A stretch of 64,000 nt of DNA from assembly GCF_000300195.1 (NCBI RefSeq), contig NZ_AMQH01000011.1:186001-250000 (forward strand), written 5' to 3'. The translations under genes and the position numbers were made by a program. This document shows positions 26,854-35,904 of this stretch, piece by piece. Under the pieces are notes generated by a model. That model worked only from the letters and a program-made list of their open reading frames with translations. It did no database searches and was not told the DNA's origin. The DNA is from Clostridium tunisiense TJ. GTDB lineage: Bacteria > Bacillota > Clostridia > Clostridiales > Clostridiaceae. Each line of letters begins with the position of its first letter. The stretch's first letter is position 1.

Positions 26854-26957
26854 TGTGCCCCCCACCTAAAATTCATTCTATGTTCTTCAATATGAATTTT
26901 TTATATTTACCATATTCTTATTTGTTTTTCATGTATTTATAAAAATTCCTAGTAACA

Positions 26958-27575
26958 TTAAGTTGTGCTAGATTTGCATTTTTTAAAAATATAATATTTC
27001 CATGGTGAATCTTTATCTAAGAGAATCTCTTTTACAAAATTAAACTTTTCATTGGAATACTGCTTCAATTCATCTAAGGTGTGGAAGTAAAAATCTCTAT
27101 CGTATTCCTCACCCTCAATTGTTGTATAGCTTGATTTTTCGCTTTTCCCTGTGCCATCTTTAACCGCTATAAATAAAAATCCATTATCATTTATAACCTT
27201 ATAAACTTCCTCGAATGCCTTTGAGAGCTTATGATTTGGAAGGTGTATTAAACCAGCTATTATAATGGAACCATGAAATTTACCAAGATAAGAATAATCA
27301 TTTAACATATCTTCAACAACAAACTTAATATGAGGATTTAACTCTTTTGCAATTTTAATACTTTCTTCACTAAAATCAAGTCCAGTAACTTCAGCACCAA
27401 GGTTTTCTAATCTCATGCTCTCATATCCCGCTCCACAGCATAAATCTAAAACCCTTGGGTTTTGTGGCAAGTAATTAATAAATTCCATTAGATATGGAAT
27501 CATGGATTCATCGTCATACCATTTACTAGCCCACTCTGAAGCAGTTTTATTATAAAAATCTTTTGTACCCTTCAT
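26958..27575 (-). CDS. Class I SAM-dependent methyltransferase
   Basis: Methyltransferase of 205 residues with PRVLDLCCGAGYESMRL (motif I, with two Cys instead of the usual Gly-x-Gly start), VTGLDFSEESI and a motif IV-like GSIIIAGLIHLPN. The ATG at 27575 follows GGGGGATT; a TTG further up is open but has no ribosome site. It belongs to the co-oriented enzyme island and has a 56-base gap to the S51 gene. Substrate unknown. Confidence 0.85.
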   Translation of the reverse strand: MKGTKDFYNKTASEWASKWYDDESMIPYLMEFINYLPQNPRVLDLCCGAGYESMRLENLGAEVTGLDFSEESIKIAKELNPHIKFVVEDMLNDYSYLGKFHGSIIIAGLIHLPNHKLSKAFEEVYKVINDNGFLFIAVKDGTGKSEKSSYTTIEGEEYDRDFYFHTLDELKQYSNEKFNFVKEILLDKDSPWKYYIFKKCKSSTT

Positions 27576-27631
27576 AGAGAATCCCCCCAATGTTATGTTA
27601 GTGTTTTTACCTTAAAGTATACCTTTTAACT

Positions 27632-28294
27632 TTATCCTTTATAAAGTTTTGCATTTCCTAGCAACACTACCTCATCACCCTTTACAATTATGGCACTCTG
27701 AGGCTCTGTAGTGTACACTCTTTTTCCTTTTTCACTCATGTACTTTTCAATACTCTCATTTTGTGATTCTGTATTTTTATAATGAACTTCCACAGCAAAA
27801 TCCTTAACATAACTCAGACCTTTTTCATAAACAAACTCTGGATAATCATCATCTGGTGAAATGTAGTAATCCTCACACTGCATCATAGTACCAGCACTCC
27901 ACCCCATCTTAATTCCAGGATGATTTTCAAGGGTTTCAATTAAATTAAATTCTTCCAACCTTCTCATTGTTTTCTCTGGAAAGCCACCAGTAAAAAAGAT
28001 TATATGGCTTTCATTAATTTTTTCCTTTGCACCATGGCTATCATCCGTAAAATAATTAATCAATGTTATATTGTCATCACTAATACCATAGGCATGGAAA
28101 GGAGTAGTCATCCTTAAGCATTCTTCTCCATTAATTTTACTGTAAAGTGATTCCCACTGTTCTGCATCCTTTATCCAATCTTCATGAAAAGCAAAAGGTA
28201 TTATGCAAACTTTATGGTCAGGTTTAATTATATTTTTAAAAGTTTCATAAGCCCAAGGCTGATGAAAATCTAACTTATCTAATAAAATATTCAT
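27632..28294 (-). CDS. S51-type peptidase / class I glutamine-amidotransferase-like protein
   Basis: A 220-residue protein of the dipeptidase E (PepE) group. It has FFTGGFPEKTMRRLEE and the nucleophile elbow GWSAGT with S133; the downstream FAVEVHYKN supplies a candidate His. PepE cleaves Asp-X dipeptides; relatives include cyanophycinase. There is no signal, so it is cytoplasmic. A paralogue lies at 37226-37867. GGGGG precedes the ATG. The actual substrate is unknown. Confidence 0.8.
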   Translation of the reverse strand: MNILLDKLDFHQPWAYETFKNIIKPDHKVCIIPFAFHEDWIKDAEQWESLYSKINGEECLRMTTPFHAYGISDDNITLINYFTDDSHGAKEKINESHIIFFTGGFPEKTMRRLEEFNLIETLENHPGIKMGWSAGTMMQCEDYYISPDDDYPEFVYEKGLSYVKDFAVEVHYKNTESQNESIEKYMSEKGKRVYTTEPQSAIIVKGDEVVLLGNAKLYKG

Positions 28295-28322
28295 TGTATT
28301 GCCCCCTTAATCTAATCTTAAA

Positions 28323-28682
28323 TTATTCTCTAACCTTGGTTCCTTGATGGAAAAACAATTGCCATGTTCCATCAATAAGCTTCCATATAGAACTTCTCCT
28401 TGAAGTTACCCCAGTACTTTTATTAAAGGTTTCAAAATTAATTAAAACTACATCTTGTGCTAAACTCCTTACTATAAAGTTCTTTGGAACTATCTCTACT
28501 TCCTTGTTATCAGGTACACTATCTAAGGTTTCCTGCTTATTACAAACATACCCTGAAGTACAATACTCAATAAATTCATCTGCTAATAATTTATCTAGTT
28601 CTTCTACGGATTTTCTTACCTTAGGATCTAAAAGTCTTTTTTCAAGGTATATAATCTTCTCTGAGAGAGTTTGAACCCCCAT
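28323..28682 (-). CDS. DUF4440 (NTF2-like) protein
   Basis: A 119-residue protein of the SnoaL/NTF2-like superfamily, DUF4440 type: LEKRLLDPKVRKSVEELDKL, LLADEFIEYCTSGYV, then SSIWKLIDGTWQLFFHQGT at the end. These cone-shaped folds often serve as small-molecule enzymes or binding domains. The ATG at 28682 is preferred because a GGGGGG run lies 8 bases upstream; the frame is open 30 bases further. It is 28 bases from the S51 gene and 62 bases from the Nif3 gene, consistent with one transcript. Confidence 0.8.
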   Translation of the reverse strand: MGVQTLSEKIIYLEKRLLDPKVRKSVEELDKLLADEFIEYCTSGYVCNKQETLDSVPDNKEVEIVPKNFIVRSLAQDVVLINFETFNKSTGVTSRRSSIWKLIDGTWQLFFHQGTKVRE

Positions 28683-28744
28683 AAATAACCCCCCTTTTTT
28701 AGAAAAAGCCACTAATAAATAGTGACCTTAAATTTTTCTATTTC

Positions 28745-29500
28745 TTACTCAATATGCTCTTCTTTTATTCTGATTACCTCTACCTGTGGATACCTTTCTT
28801 TAAGCAGTTTTCCTAGAGTTTCAAGTCCAAGGATTTCAGTAAAAGTATGACTTCCTACAATTAAATTTATTTTTGCATATCTTGCATACTCCACAGTATA
28901 TAATAATTTTTCTCCTGTAAAATAAACATCGCAGCCTTCATCTACACAGGTCTTAATATCTATAGCTGAAAACCCCGCTCCTGTAACAACTCCAATTTTC
29001 TTAATCAACTTATCACTGTTTTTCCAACTTCCTACAGGTTCTTCTAGTAACTCTTCTATTTGTTTTACTAATTCCTCAAAGGTAATAGGCTTGTCTAATA
29101 TTCCAATTCTCCCGCAATACATGCCCTCATCATTAGAAAACTTATCAGTAACTTTAAAGCCAAGTTTATTTAATATAGAAACATTATTACCAAACTCAGC
29201 ATCATCTAGTGGTAAATGAATATAAAAATGAGTAATTGCGTTATCTCTTAAAATCTTTAGGCAATCTTCCTTCATTCCCTCCATCCATGTCCAAGCATCA
29301 TGGTGAGTTATAAGTAGATTTATGCCATTTTTAACTGCTTCTTCTGCTGTTTCAATGGTTAAATTAGTACAATAACCTACTTTAGTAATAGGTTCGCTTC
29401 CTATGTTGGTAAAGCCATACTCATCTTTACCCTCTACAATATCTAACTTTTCTTTTGTAAAAGTATCTATTATAAACTTTTCAAATTCCTTAACTAACAT
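28745..29500 (-). CDS. Nif3-like dinuclear metal-centre protein
   Basis: A 251-residue Nif3/YbgI family protein. It has the metal-ligand segments LLITHHDAWTW near the N-terminus, FYIHLPLDDAEFGNN, and GSHTFTEILGLETLGK near the C-terminus, as well as the central GVVTGAGFSA. Members form toroidal hexamers with two metal ions per subunit; the reaction is not firmly known. The ATG at 29500 fits a GGGGGATGAG ribosome site better than the in-frame ATG at 29515, which overlaps that site. The upstream GNAT gene ends 22 bases before it. Confidence 0.88.
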   Translation of the reverse strand: MLVKEFEKFIIDTFTKEKLDIVEGKDEYGFTNIGSEPITKVGYCTNLTIETAEEAVKNGINLLITHHDAWTWMEGMKEDCLKILRDNAITHFYIHLPLDDAEFGNNVSILNKLGFKVTDKFSNDEGMYCGRIGILDKPITFEELVKQIEELLEEPVGSWKNSDKLIKKIGVVTGAGFSAIDIKTCVDEGCDVYFTGEKLLYTVEYARYAKINLIVGSHTFTEILGLETLGKLLKERYPQVEVIRIKEEHIE

Positions 29501-29522
29501 ACTCTCATCCCCCATTCTACTT

Positions 29523-30032
29523 TTAAAGCTCTACCCAATATCTTTGAGTTATTTTATCACCTTCTATAACCTCATTCTCTAGCACTCCACCATTTTTCAT
29601 TATGGTGCCTGCTGAACCTAAATTATCCTTATCGCAGGTAATTAAAGCCTTATTAATTCCTAGTTCTTTTGCCTTAGATAGCGCAAGTGACAACATCAAT
29701 GATGCATAACCCTTTTTTCTTTCGCTAGGTCTTATGCCATAACCAATATGTCCTCCATAATTAAGTAAATAGTCATTTAAATAGTGTCTAATATTTATAG
29801 CGCCTAAAATTCTCTTATTATCTTCAACCAAGAATAAAGTATGAGCTGGAACAAAACCATCAGGACAGGTTTCTTCAAATTTATAGGTGTTTTCTAACCA
29901 AGTTTTATAATCCATATCAAGTAATCTTGCAGCATAAGGTACAATATTTTCCTTAGCTTCATCCCACTCTGTTATAAAATCGTAATGCATCTCTTCCATT
30001 TCTAAAGTAGGTCTTAATAATTCTATCTTCAT
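29523..30032 (-). CDS. GNAT acetyltransferase
   Basis: A 169-residue GNAT protein with the acetyl-CoA loop GIRPSERKKGYASLML and the segment KALITCDKDNLGSAGTIMKNGG, which marks a subfamily of predicted amino-acid or peptide acetyltransferases. It shares this pattern with the gene at 31813, so the two are paralogues. The ATG at 30032 is preferred, with GGGG upstream. Part of the enzyme island; substrate unknown. Confidence 0.88.
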   Translation of the reverse strand: MKIELLRPTLEMEEMHYDFITEWDEAKENIVPYAARLLDMDYKTWLENTYKFEETCPDGFVPAHTLFLVEDNKRILGAINIRHYLNDYLLNYGGHIGYGIRPSERKKGYASLMLSLALSKAKELGINKALITCDKDNLGSAGTIMKNGGVLENEVIEGDKITQRYWVEL

Positions 30033-30210
30033 ATAATTCATCCCCTTTATAAATACTTTTCATCTCTAAGGCTCTTCTCTTGTTAATGCCTTTTTCAAGT
30101 TAATTAACTTTTATTTCCTTATGAATACGTAAAATAAACATTTTTTCTAAACCTTTACTTCTGATATCTTAAATATGAAAATCCTATGCCTCTGATTTTC
30201 ATAAGGATTA

Positions 30211-31053
30211 TTAAATCTCAATCTTCATTCCATCATAAGCAAATTTTATATTCTCATACTGTTTTTCCAGCTTCAAATAGTCATCATAGGATTTGCCCCA
30301 ATCCTCTCCTAGATGAGTCATAATAACTTCTTTAATGCTATACTTGTGCTTTAGTTCTTCTATTTCCTCCATTGTAAATAATTCTTCTCTAAGCAAATTA
30401 TCCTTTTTAAGTATAAACCCACCCTTAAGCGTTTCTCCAATAACTGTGTCTCCAATTATCATCACATCTGCATTCTCAAAAATGCTATGTTCTGGGAAAG
30501 GCGTCACATCACAAGGGGCATAAATAACCTTATTTCCATTTTGTTCAAAGACAAACACTGTAGCCGAGGTTGCTTTAATAAAAGCAATTTTTATATCCTT
30601 TATAGTAATGCTTTCTTCTACTACCTGCCTTTTTATTAAGTTTCTAGCCTTTTCATAGTAATCTAAGAAAGAGCCATACTTAAAACCAATGGTGTTTATA
30701 TCCTCCATTACATGGTTCATAGCTAGCACCTTTATTGGATTTGTGCATTCTCTTCCCTCTGAAATCTCTAGCCAATCAATGCGAAGCTGTTCAAAAATTC
30801 TCATTCCTAGAGTGTGGTCGGGGTCTATATGGCTAAATAGTACTGTATCTATTTGCTTCACATTGCTATAATTAATAGCATGAACAATATCCTCTGGTGT
30901 ATCCACCATCAGGTTTAAATCTTCTAGGTATAAGCTGCAACCAAACCTAGAATAAGGTTTTCCTTTTTCCCTTGCTTCTTTGCATATATCGCATTGACAA
31001 AGTGGTTTAGGTAGTGCAACACAGCCACCGCTTCCTAGTATTATAAACTTCAT
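30211..31053 (-). CDS. PhnP-like MBL-fold metal hydrolase
   Basis: A 280-residue metallo-beta-lactamase-fold protein. It begins MKFIILGSGGCVALPKPLCQ and has a zinc-type Cys cluster C19-x-C21-x2-C24 as in PhnP cyclic phosphodiesterases. The metal-binding block reads SHIDPDH (H75, D77, D79, H80), where the canonical HxHxDH has His at the second position, so metal 1 binding is altered. MTHLGEDWG near the end supplies a further His. GGAGG precedes the ATG at 31053. Likely a phosphodiesterase or nuclease-type hydrolase; substrate unknown. Confidence 0.85.
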   Translation of the reverse strand: MKFIILGSGGCVALPKPLCQCDICKEAREKGKPYSRFGCSLYLEDLNLMVDTPEDIVHAINYSNVKQIDTVLFSHIDPDHTLGMRIFEQLRIDWLEISEGRECTNPIKVLAMNHVMEDINTIGFKYGSFLDYYEKARNLIKRQVVEESITIKDIKIAFIKATSATVFVFEQNGNKVIYAPCDVTPFPEHSIFENADVMIIGDTVIGETLKGGFILKKDNLLREELFTMEEIEELKHKYSIKEVIMTHLGEDWGKSYDDYLKLEKQYENIKFAYDGMKIEI

Positions 31054-31087
31054 CTTTCTATCCTCCAAACTGTAATAAAAATCAGAT

Positions 31088-31735
31088 CTATATCTTTCTT
31101 TTCTGTTTCAAAAGCCATTGGTAAAGCTCAGGTTCTTCATATGCTAATGTGCACACTTCATGTCCTGCACCTTTATAAATTTTAAATATAATATTAGGAT
31201 TATAAATTCTTAAGCAATCAACTATTCGTTTAGATTCCTCAAATTCAACTACAGTGTCATTATCTCCATGTGCAACCCAAATAGGTAATTGATTTAAACT
31301 CATAGCCTTTTTAGGTGATATTGCACCTCCGCTTATGGGAACTATTGCAGCAAATCTTTCTTGGTTAAGTATGGCGAAATTCCATGTTCCATATGCCCCT
31401 AAGCTATATCCTGTTAGATACTCTCTTTCCTTATGTATACTATAATTATTTTCTATTTCATCTAGTAATTCCTTTAACATATTAAACTGCATTTCCCATA
31501 CTTCACCTGATGGGCACTGGGGACATACCACAATGAATGGAAAGTTATTATCTTCCCTTAATATCTTATTTATACCCCATTTTTTAACATCATCTATGTT
31601 ATTGCCACGCTCCCCTGAACCATGCAAAGAAAGAATCAAAGGCCATTTACTATTAGTTGTATAGTTTTCAGGTAGATAAACAATATAATTTAATGTAAGC
31701 TTAATAGTTTTTTCAAACTTATAACTTTTAATCAT
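31088..31735 (-). CDS. Alpha/beta-hydrolase esterase
   Basis: A 215-residue alpha/beta hydrolase close to the PHB-depolymerase/esterase-D-like group. It has the oxyanion segment LSLHGSGERG, nucleophile GYSLG (S111), Asp in HGDNDTVV (D160) and His in GAGHEVC (H192), a complete triad. There is no signal peptide, so it is probably cytoplasmic. It is 34 bases upstream of the MBL gene, in the same orientation. It hydrolyses an ester or lactone of unknown identity. Confidence 0.85.
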   Translation of the reverse strand: MIKSYKFEKTIKLTLNYIVYLPENYTTNSKWPLILSLHGSGERGNNIDDVKKWGINKILREDNNFPFIVVCPQCPSGEVWEMQFNMLKELLDEIENNYSIHKEREYLTGYSLGAYGTWNFAILNQERFAAIVPISGGAISPKKAMSLNQLPIWVAHGDNDTVVEFEESKRIVDCLRIYNPNIIFKIYKGAGHEVCTLAYEEPELYQWLLKQKRKI

Positions 31736-31812
31736 TACTTAATTCACCCCTTGGAATGCTTCCTTTAACATTACTACTAGACTCTATATAATTTATAGTA
31801 AAAAAATAGTTC

Positions 31813-32331
31813 CTATAACTCTATCCAATACCTTAGAACCTCTTTACCAGTTTCTTTTGAAACTATGGTATTTTCAAGTTTACCGCCATTGGACTCAATA
31901 ATTCTCTTTGATCCTATATTATCAAAATCACATGTTACCAATACTTTTTCAAATCCTAGTTCTTTAGCTTTTTCTAATACTAACTTTAATATAACCTTCC
32001 CATATCCTTTTCTTCTGTATCTAGGTGATATATCATACCCAATATGTCCACCTTCTTCAAAATTTCTTTTACCAAGTTCATGTCTTAACCTAACAGTACC
32101 TAGAATATCGCTATTACTGTTTATAAGCCACCATTCAGTTGAAAGTACATATCCTTGTGACAAACCAATGCCATTAGATAAATCTTTAAGGTCCTGAATA
32201 TAATTTTCAAAATTAAAATCAGTATTTAAATAATCACTGCTAAAGATATTTTCATTGTTATCATTATAATCACTAACCATGTTAGTGAATTTTTCTTTTA
32301 ACCAAATATCTGGTTTAACTAAACTACACAC
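31813..32331 (-). CDS. GNAT acetyltransferase
   Basis: A GNAT protein of about 172 residues with GGHIGYDISPRYRRKGYGKV as its CoA loop and KVLVTCDFDNIGSKRIIESN. It is a paralogue of the gene at 29523 (same GGHIGY and VTCD..N.GS motifs). The start is uncertain: a GTG at 32340, an ATG at 32337 and a GTG at 32331 are in frame, and the last is best placed 6 bases after GAGGTG. Substrate unknown. Confidence 0.85.
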   Translation of the reverse strand: MCSLVKPDIWLKEKFTNMVSDYNDNNENIFSSDYLNTDFNFENYIQDLKDLSNGIGLSQGYVLSTEWWLINSNSDILGTVRLRHELGKRNFEEGGHIGYDISPRYRRKGYGKVILKLVLEKAKELGFEKVLVTCDFDNIGSKRIIESNGGKLENTIVSKETGKEVLRYWIEL

Positions 32332-32408
32332 ACTCATCACCTCATTATATAAAGAAAATTTTCTGTCATAATAAATTACTTAACCTCTTAACTTACCTTT
32401 GTTCACTA

Positions 32409-32900
32409 CTACAAATTCAGCTCCATTCTTCTATTTCGTGTTGTCATACCTAATGCTTCATAAAACTTAATAGCAGCACAGTTAAATTCCCATACAACTA
32501 ACTGTAAAGATGAAGCGCCTTCTGCCTTTGCATAATTTACAACATGTTCAAACAACAATCTTCCAATTCCTTGTTTATGACAGCTTGACTTAACACAAAA
32601 GTCATCTATAAATGCAATTTTTGCTGGAATTAGTATTTGAATATTTTTAGAAGTTATTATCTTCACAATACTGTATGCTACCAACTCTTTATTACTGACA
32701 TCTTCAACTACAAAGAGTTTTGTATCATTTGGAGTTATTAACTCATCAAATTGCCCTTTTATCATTGGTGTATCAACATCTACATACACATCTGGTCTAT
32801 TATTCACATGTAGCTTATGAACTTCTGAAACAAGCTCGTTTATGCTTTTGAAATCACTTACCACCGCTTGTCTTATTTTAGCTTTCATTTTTTTTACCAT
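32409..32900 (-). CDS. GNAT acetyltransferase
   Basis: A 163-residue GNAT protein with FIDDFCVKSSCHKQGIGRLL (CoA loop) and LVVWEFNCAAIKFYEALGM, the strand-splay region. It resembles the diamine or aminoglycoside acetyltransferase-like branch but no substrate can be assigned. The first ATG has an adjacent AGGGTG; a second in-frame ATG 12 bases later lacks one. Confidence 0.85.
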   Translation of the reverse strand: MVKKMKAKIRQAVVSDFKSINELVSEVHKLHVNNRPDVYVDVDTPMIKGQFDELITPNDTKLFVVEDVSNKELVAYSIVKIITSKNIQILIPAKIAFIDDFCVKSSCHKQGIGRLLFEHVVNYAKAEGASSLQLVVWEFNCAAIKFYEALGMTTRNRRMELNL

Positions 32901-32938
32901 TCACACCCTATCAATAAGCTCACTCAAAGGTTAAAAAT

Positions 32939-33430
32939 TCATTTAACCTTTGAATATAATAGATTATCAAAATACATACCGTTAAACTCCATAACTTTTC
33001 TTAATAAGCCTTCTTTTTCAAAGCCACATTTTATAGCAACCTTTTCACTTGCTTTATTTCTTGGATCTATACGAATTTCGAGCCTAATTAAGCCAAGCTC
33101 CTCAAAGGCTATTTTTTCTAGCTCTTTTACTGCTTTAGAAGCAATTCCTTTGTTAAAAAGCTTTCTATCTATAAAATAACCTATCTCCCCAATATGAGGA
33201 CTTTCTTGAAATATTCTTATATTACATCCTCCAACAACCTCATTGTTATATATAATTGAGTAATTATATTCTAAGTTATTTTTTCTCTTATGCTCCCGCC
33301 TTTTAATCCATTCTCTCTCCAAATCAATGCTTTCAGTAATGGTAGCATGATAGTATTCAAATTTACCTTCTGTTAAGATTCTAAAATATGATTCTGCATC
33401 TTCAATTATTGGATATCGTAATTCAATCAT
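32939..33430 (-). CDS. GNAT acetyltransferase
   Basis: A 163-residue GNAT of the RimJ/RimL-like branch: GEIGYFIDRKLFNKGIASKA (CoA loop) and LEIRIDPRNKASEKVAIKCGF. The ribosome site is GGGGAGAGAGG. It lies 38 bases upstream of the next GNAT gene. The substrate is unknown; it differs clearly from its neighbours, so it is not a recent tandem copy. Confidence 0.86.
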   Translation of the reverse strand: MIELRYPIIEDAESYFRILTEGKFEYYHATITESIDLEREWIKRREHKRKNNLEYNYSIIYNNEVVGGCNIRIFQESPHIGEIGYFIDRKLFNKGIASKAVKELEKIAFEELGLIRLEIRIDPRNKASEKVAIKCGFEKEGLLRKVMEFNGMYFDNLLYSKVK

Positions 33431-33533
33431 AAACCTCTCTCCCCATATGTTAAGTTTAATTTAATCTCGATTGTTTAAAATTCACACCTATTGAAAATAT
33501 CCTAAAGTAACTACTTAAATTCTCATAGTTATA

Positions 33534-33977
33534 TTAATACCTATAACTATAGATTATTTCATCCTTAACTTCTGGCTCCTCAGCTCCTATGCTCCTGTAT
33601 AGTGCACAGGCTGCTTCGTTACCTATATTTGTTGGAATCCATATTTTCATTGCTTCATGTAGCTTTCCATCTTCAATAATTTTTTCAATTATTCTTTTAG
33701 CAATTCCCATTTTTCTATAACACTTCAAGGTTCCAATTTCATATAAACAAATCATGTTTTTTGTAGTATCAAGTCGTCTTTGAATATAAGCTATAGCATA
33801 AGCTACTGGCTTACCCTCTACTGTTGCAACATAAAACCAATTATCACCACTACTTAAAAACTTTTCTATGGCGGCTTCACTAAAAGAACATAAATCTTCT
33901 TCACCTTTTACATTGCTAATGGCATCTTTAACATAACTCATTTCATCTATTCCGCATCTAAAAATCTTTTCAATCAT
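33534..33977 (-). CDS. GNAT acetyltransferase
   Basis: A 147-residue GNAT with LYEIGTLKCYRKMGIAKRII as CoA loop and KIWIPTNIGNEAACALYRSIGA. The compact length matches single-domain antibiotic-type acetyltransferases (AAC(6')-like or similar), but that is only a size and motif resemblance. GGGG lies upstream of the ATG. It follows the 2H phosphoesterase gene by 32 bases. Confidence 0.86.
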   Translation of the reverse strand: MIEKIFRCGIDEMSYVKDAISNVKGEEDLCSFSEAAIEKFLSSGDNWFYVATVEGKPVAYAIAYIQRRLDTTKNMICLYEIGTLKCYRKMGIAKRIIEKIIEDGKLHEAMKIWIPTNIGNEAACALYRSIGAEEPEVKDEIIYSYRY

Positions 33978-34009
33978 CTTTATTCCCCAAAAGCCATAAA
34001 TAATTATTC

Positions 34010-34516
34010 TTAAAAATCATCAGCTAGCTTTTCTTCTACAATAAATCTAGTTGGCCAAAATTCATATAAACTAATGCTTTCAATATATCCTGAGAAAGAA
34101 GAAAAGTTTTCTGCTACTATTGGTATTGCCTTTTGTATAACCTCTGGTTTATCAATAATTATGGTAGCGTGAGGTGCCCAGTTTAAATCATTTGCATAAC
34201 TACTATTAAAGTTTTCTTGTAAATTCAATAGCTCATGGGAAACTGATGGCGCAGCAAATAGCACTTCCATTCCAAATAAACCAATATGGTTAAAAGATAC
34301 CTGTATCTTTGATGTATTACTGTCAACTTTCTTTAATAGTTCCTTTAATTCATTTTCTTTTTCTAACTCAAAAGTTCCTAGAGTGATATGATAAGGTAGG
34401 TTAGGAGTTTGATTCCCTACAAAACCTGCTTCCAAAAGCCTCTTATATATCCTTCCTAATTTTTCTTCAGTTTCTTTATCAAACTGTGCCATTACACATA
34501 AGAACTTGTCTCTCAT
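34010..34516 (-). CDS. 2H phosphoesterase / 2'-5' RNA ligase-like protein
   Basis: A 168-residue protein with the two HxT motifs that define the 2H superfamily: H43-I-T45 (PYHITLGTFE) and H116-A-T118 (WAPHATIII). Spacing is normal for the family. These enzymes open or form 2'-5' and cyclic phosphodiester bonds in RNA or nucleotides. The true substrate here is unknown. It sits among GNAT genes, with short gaps on both sides. Confidence 0.85.
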   Translation of the reverse strand: MRDKFLCVMAQFDKETEEKLGRIYKRLLEAGFVGNQTPNLPYHITLGTFELEKENELKELLKKVDSNTSKIQVSFNHIGLFGMEVLFAAPSVSHELLNLQENFNSSYANDLNWAPHATIIIDKPEVIQKAIPIVAENFSSFSGYIESISLYEFWPTRFIVEEKLADDF

Positions 34517-34575
34517 TGACTTATCCCTCTTTTCTATATATCTATTAAGTTGGCATTAGTTGTTTAACAAGAAAT

Positions 34576-35082
34576 TTATATAATAGACTTTTCATATCTG
34601 TATTCAATTAATTTTTTACCTATGGTTATTTCCTTAATCGCTCCATCATGTTTAAAACCAACTTTTTCGTAAAATTTTCTTGCATTTATATTTTCTTCAA
34701 GAACCCATAAAATAACTTTACTATAATCCCTTTTCTTTAATTCATTTATTCCCCAGTTAATTAATTCAGAACCAATCCCCATATTCCAATATTCTGGCAG
34801 TAAGTATATACCCCATATTTCCCCACAAGTATCAGTTTTATCTGCATCTCTGCATTTGCCTATACATATAAGTCCAACTGCATCATTATCCTTAAATATA
34901 ATCGCATCTTCTTCCCACTTCTCTGTTAATGCCTTTTCAAAGTATGCTTGTCTCTTTTCAACGGTAATGTTTTTTAATATTTCATCTGGTACTATACCTT
35001 TATATGCTACCTTCCATGACTTTGAATGAATTTCTCCCAATGTTTTAGCATCACCTATATTAGCGTAGCGAATTCTAAACAT
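34576..35082 (-). CDS. GNAT acetyltransferase (tandem paralogue A)
   Basis: A 168-residue GNAT with IWGIYLLPEYWNMGIGSELI (CoA loop) and VILWVLEENINARKFYEKVG. It is clearly homologous over its full length to the next gene (35141-35656), sharing IRYAN, GI.P..IL, YLLP..W..GI and LWVLE.NI.AR.FYEK.GFK, so the pair arose by tandem duplication and then diverged. The ATG at 35082 follows GGGGAGG; a GTG further up is in frame. Substrate unknown. Confidence 0.88.
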   Translation of the reverse strand: MFRIRYANIGDAKTLGEIHSKSWKVAYKGIVPDEILKNITVEKRQAYFEKALTEKWEEDAIIFKDNDAVGLICIGKCRDADKTDTCGEIWGIYLLPEYWNMGIGSELINWGINELKKRDYSKVILWVLEENINARKFYEKVGFKHDGAIKEITIGKKLIEYRYEKSII

Positions 35083-35140
35083 AATATCCTCCCCTACTAA
35101 ACTCAACACTATCTATTTTGATTTTTTATAAATTCCGAAT

Positions 35141-35656
35141 CTATTCATCATATGATATGATATAACGTAATTCCTTTAAATCTTTACCCATATCGGTTAT
35201 TCGAAAAGTATTATCATATTTGAAACCTATTTTCTCATAGAAATTTCTGGCTCTTATATTTTTTTCCAATACCCAAAGTTCTATATTAGTTAATCCTTCT
35301 TTCAGTATTTCGTTGATTCCCCATTCTATTAATTCTTTAGAAATGCCGCTTCCCCAAAACTTTGGAAGCAAATAAACTCTCAAAATCTCTATACATAATT
35401 TTTCACTATTATCATCTCTAGGTTTTCCAAAAGATATTAGCCCTGCTGGTTCACTTTCATCAAAAGCAATAATAGTCTTAGGAGAACCCTCTGATAATTC
35501 ACTAATAAATCTTTCTGTTCTTCTTTCAACAGAAAAAACGTCACTTAAAATATGGTCAGGAATAATATCTTTAAATCCAGCTTGTGATGACTCAGAAAGA
35601 ATTTTGCCCAAAACAGCTGAATCATCTAAGTTTGCATATCGAATTAATGTGCTCAT
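35141..35656 (-). CDS. GNAT acetyltransferase (tandem paralogue B)
   Basis: A 171-residue GNAT, paralogue of 34576-35082, with ILRVYLLPKFWGSGISKELI and IELWVLEKNIRARNFYEKIG. The ribosome site GAGGGAGGGG and the whole upstream region are nearly identical to the sequence before the interrupted methyltransferase at 37175. Its neighbourhood was therefore rearranged by a duplication that includes the end of an S51 gene. Substrate unknown. Confidence 0.88.
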   Translation of the reverse strand: MSTLIRYANLDDSAVLGKILSESSQAGFKDIIPDHILSDVFSVERRTERFISELSEGSPKTIIAFDESEPAGLISFGKPRDDNSEKLCIEILRVYLLPKFWGSGISKELIEWGINEILKEGLTNIELWVLEKNIRARNFYEKIGFKYDNTFRITDMGKDLKELRYIISYDE

Positions 35657-35808
35657 GAAAATCCCCTCCCTCTGAATGTAATATTACCTACTAGATGGTA
35701 ATCTACGGCTATCCAAAGAACTTGCTATCTCACCATCTTTATACTTAAAATAAACCCCCTAAATGTCCATGTTATCATCCATAATTTTAATAAATGAATT
35801 CTAAATGC
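35651..35808 (-). pseudogene. Duplicated 3' fragment of an S51 peptidase gene
   Basis: This stretch matches 37171-37307 at roughly 85% by eye, with a 17-base insertion. Its minus strand reads SFIKIMDDNMDI, then a stop, then GVYFKYKDGE; the intact gene at 37226 reads SFIKIVDNNMDI, Y, GVYFKYENGE at the same place. It is therefore only the tail of an S51-type gene with a Tyr-to-stop change and no start. It precedes the GNAT gene exactly as the intact gene precedes the methyltransferase. Confidence 0.7.
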
Positions 35809-35904
35809 AAATTCATAAAAAAAATGATGCAAACTGCTGATGTTGATTTTCGCTTCTGATATTTCTCTCAATCTTTGCCTAAAGTATTAACTTAGTTGTC
35901 AACA

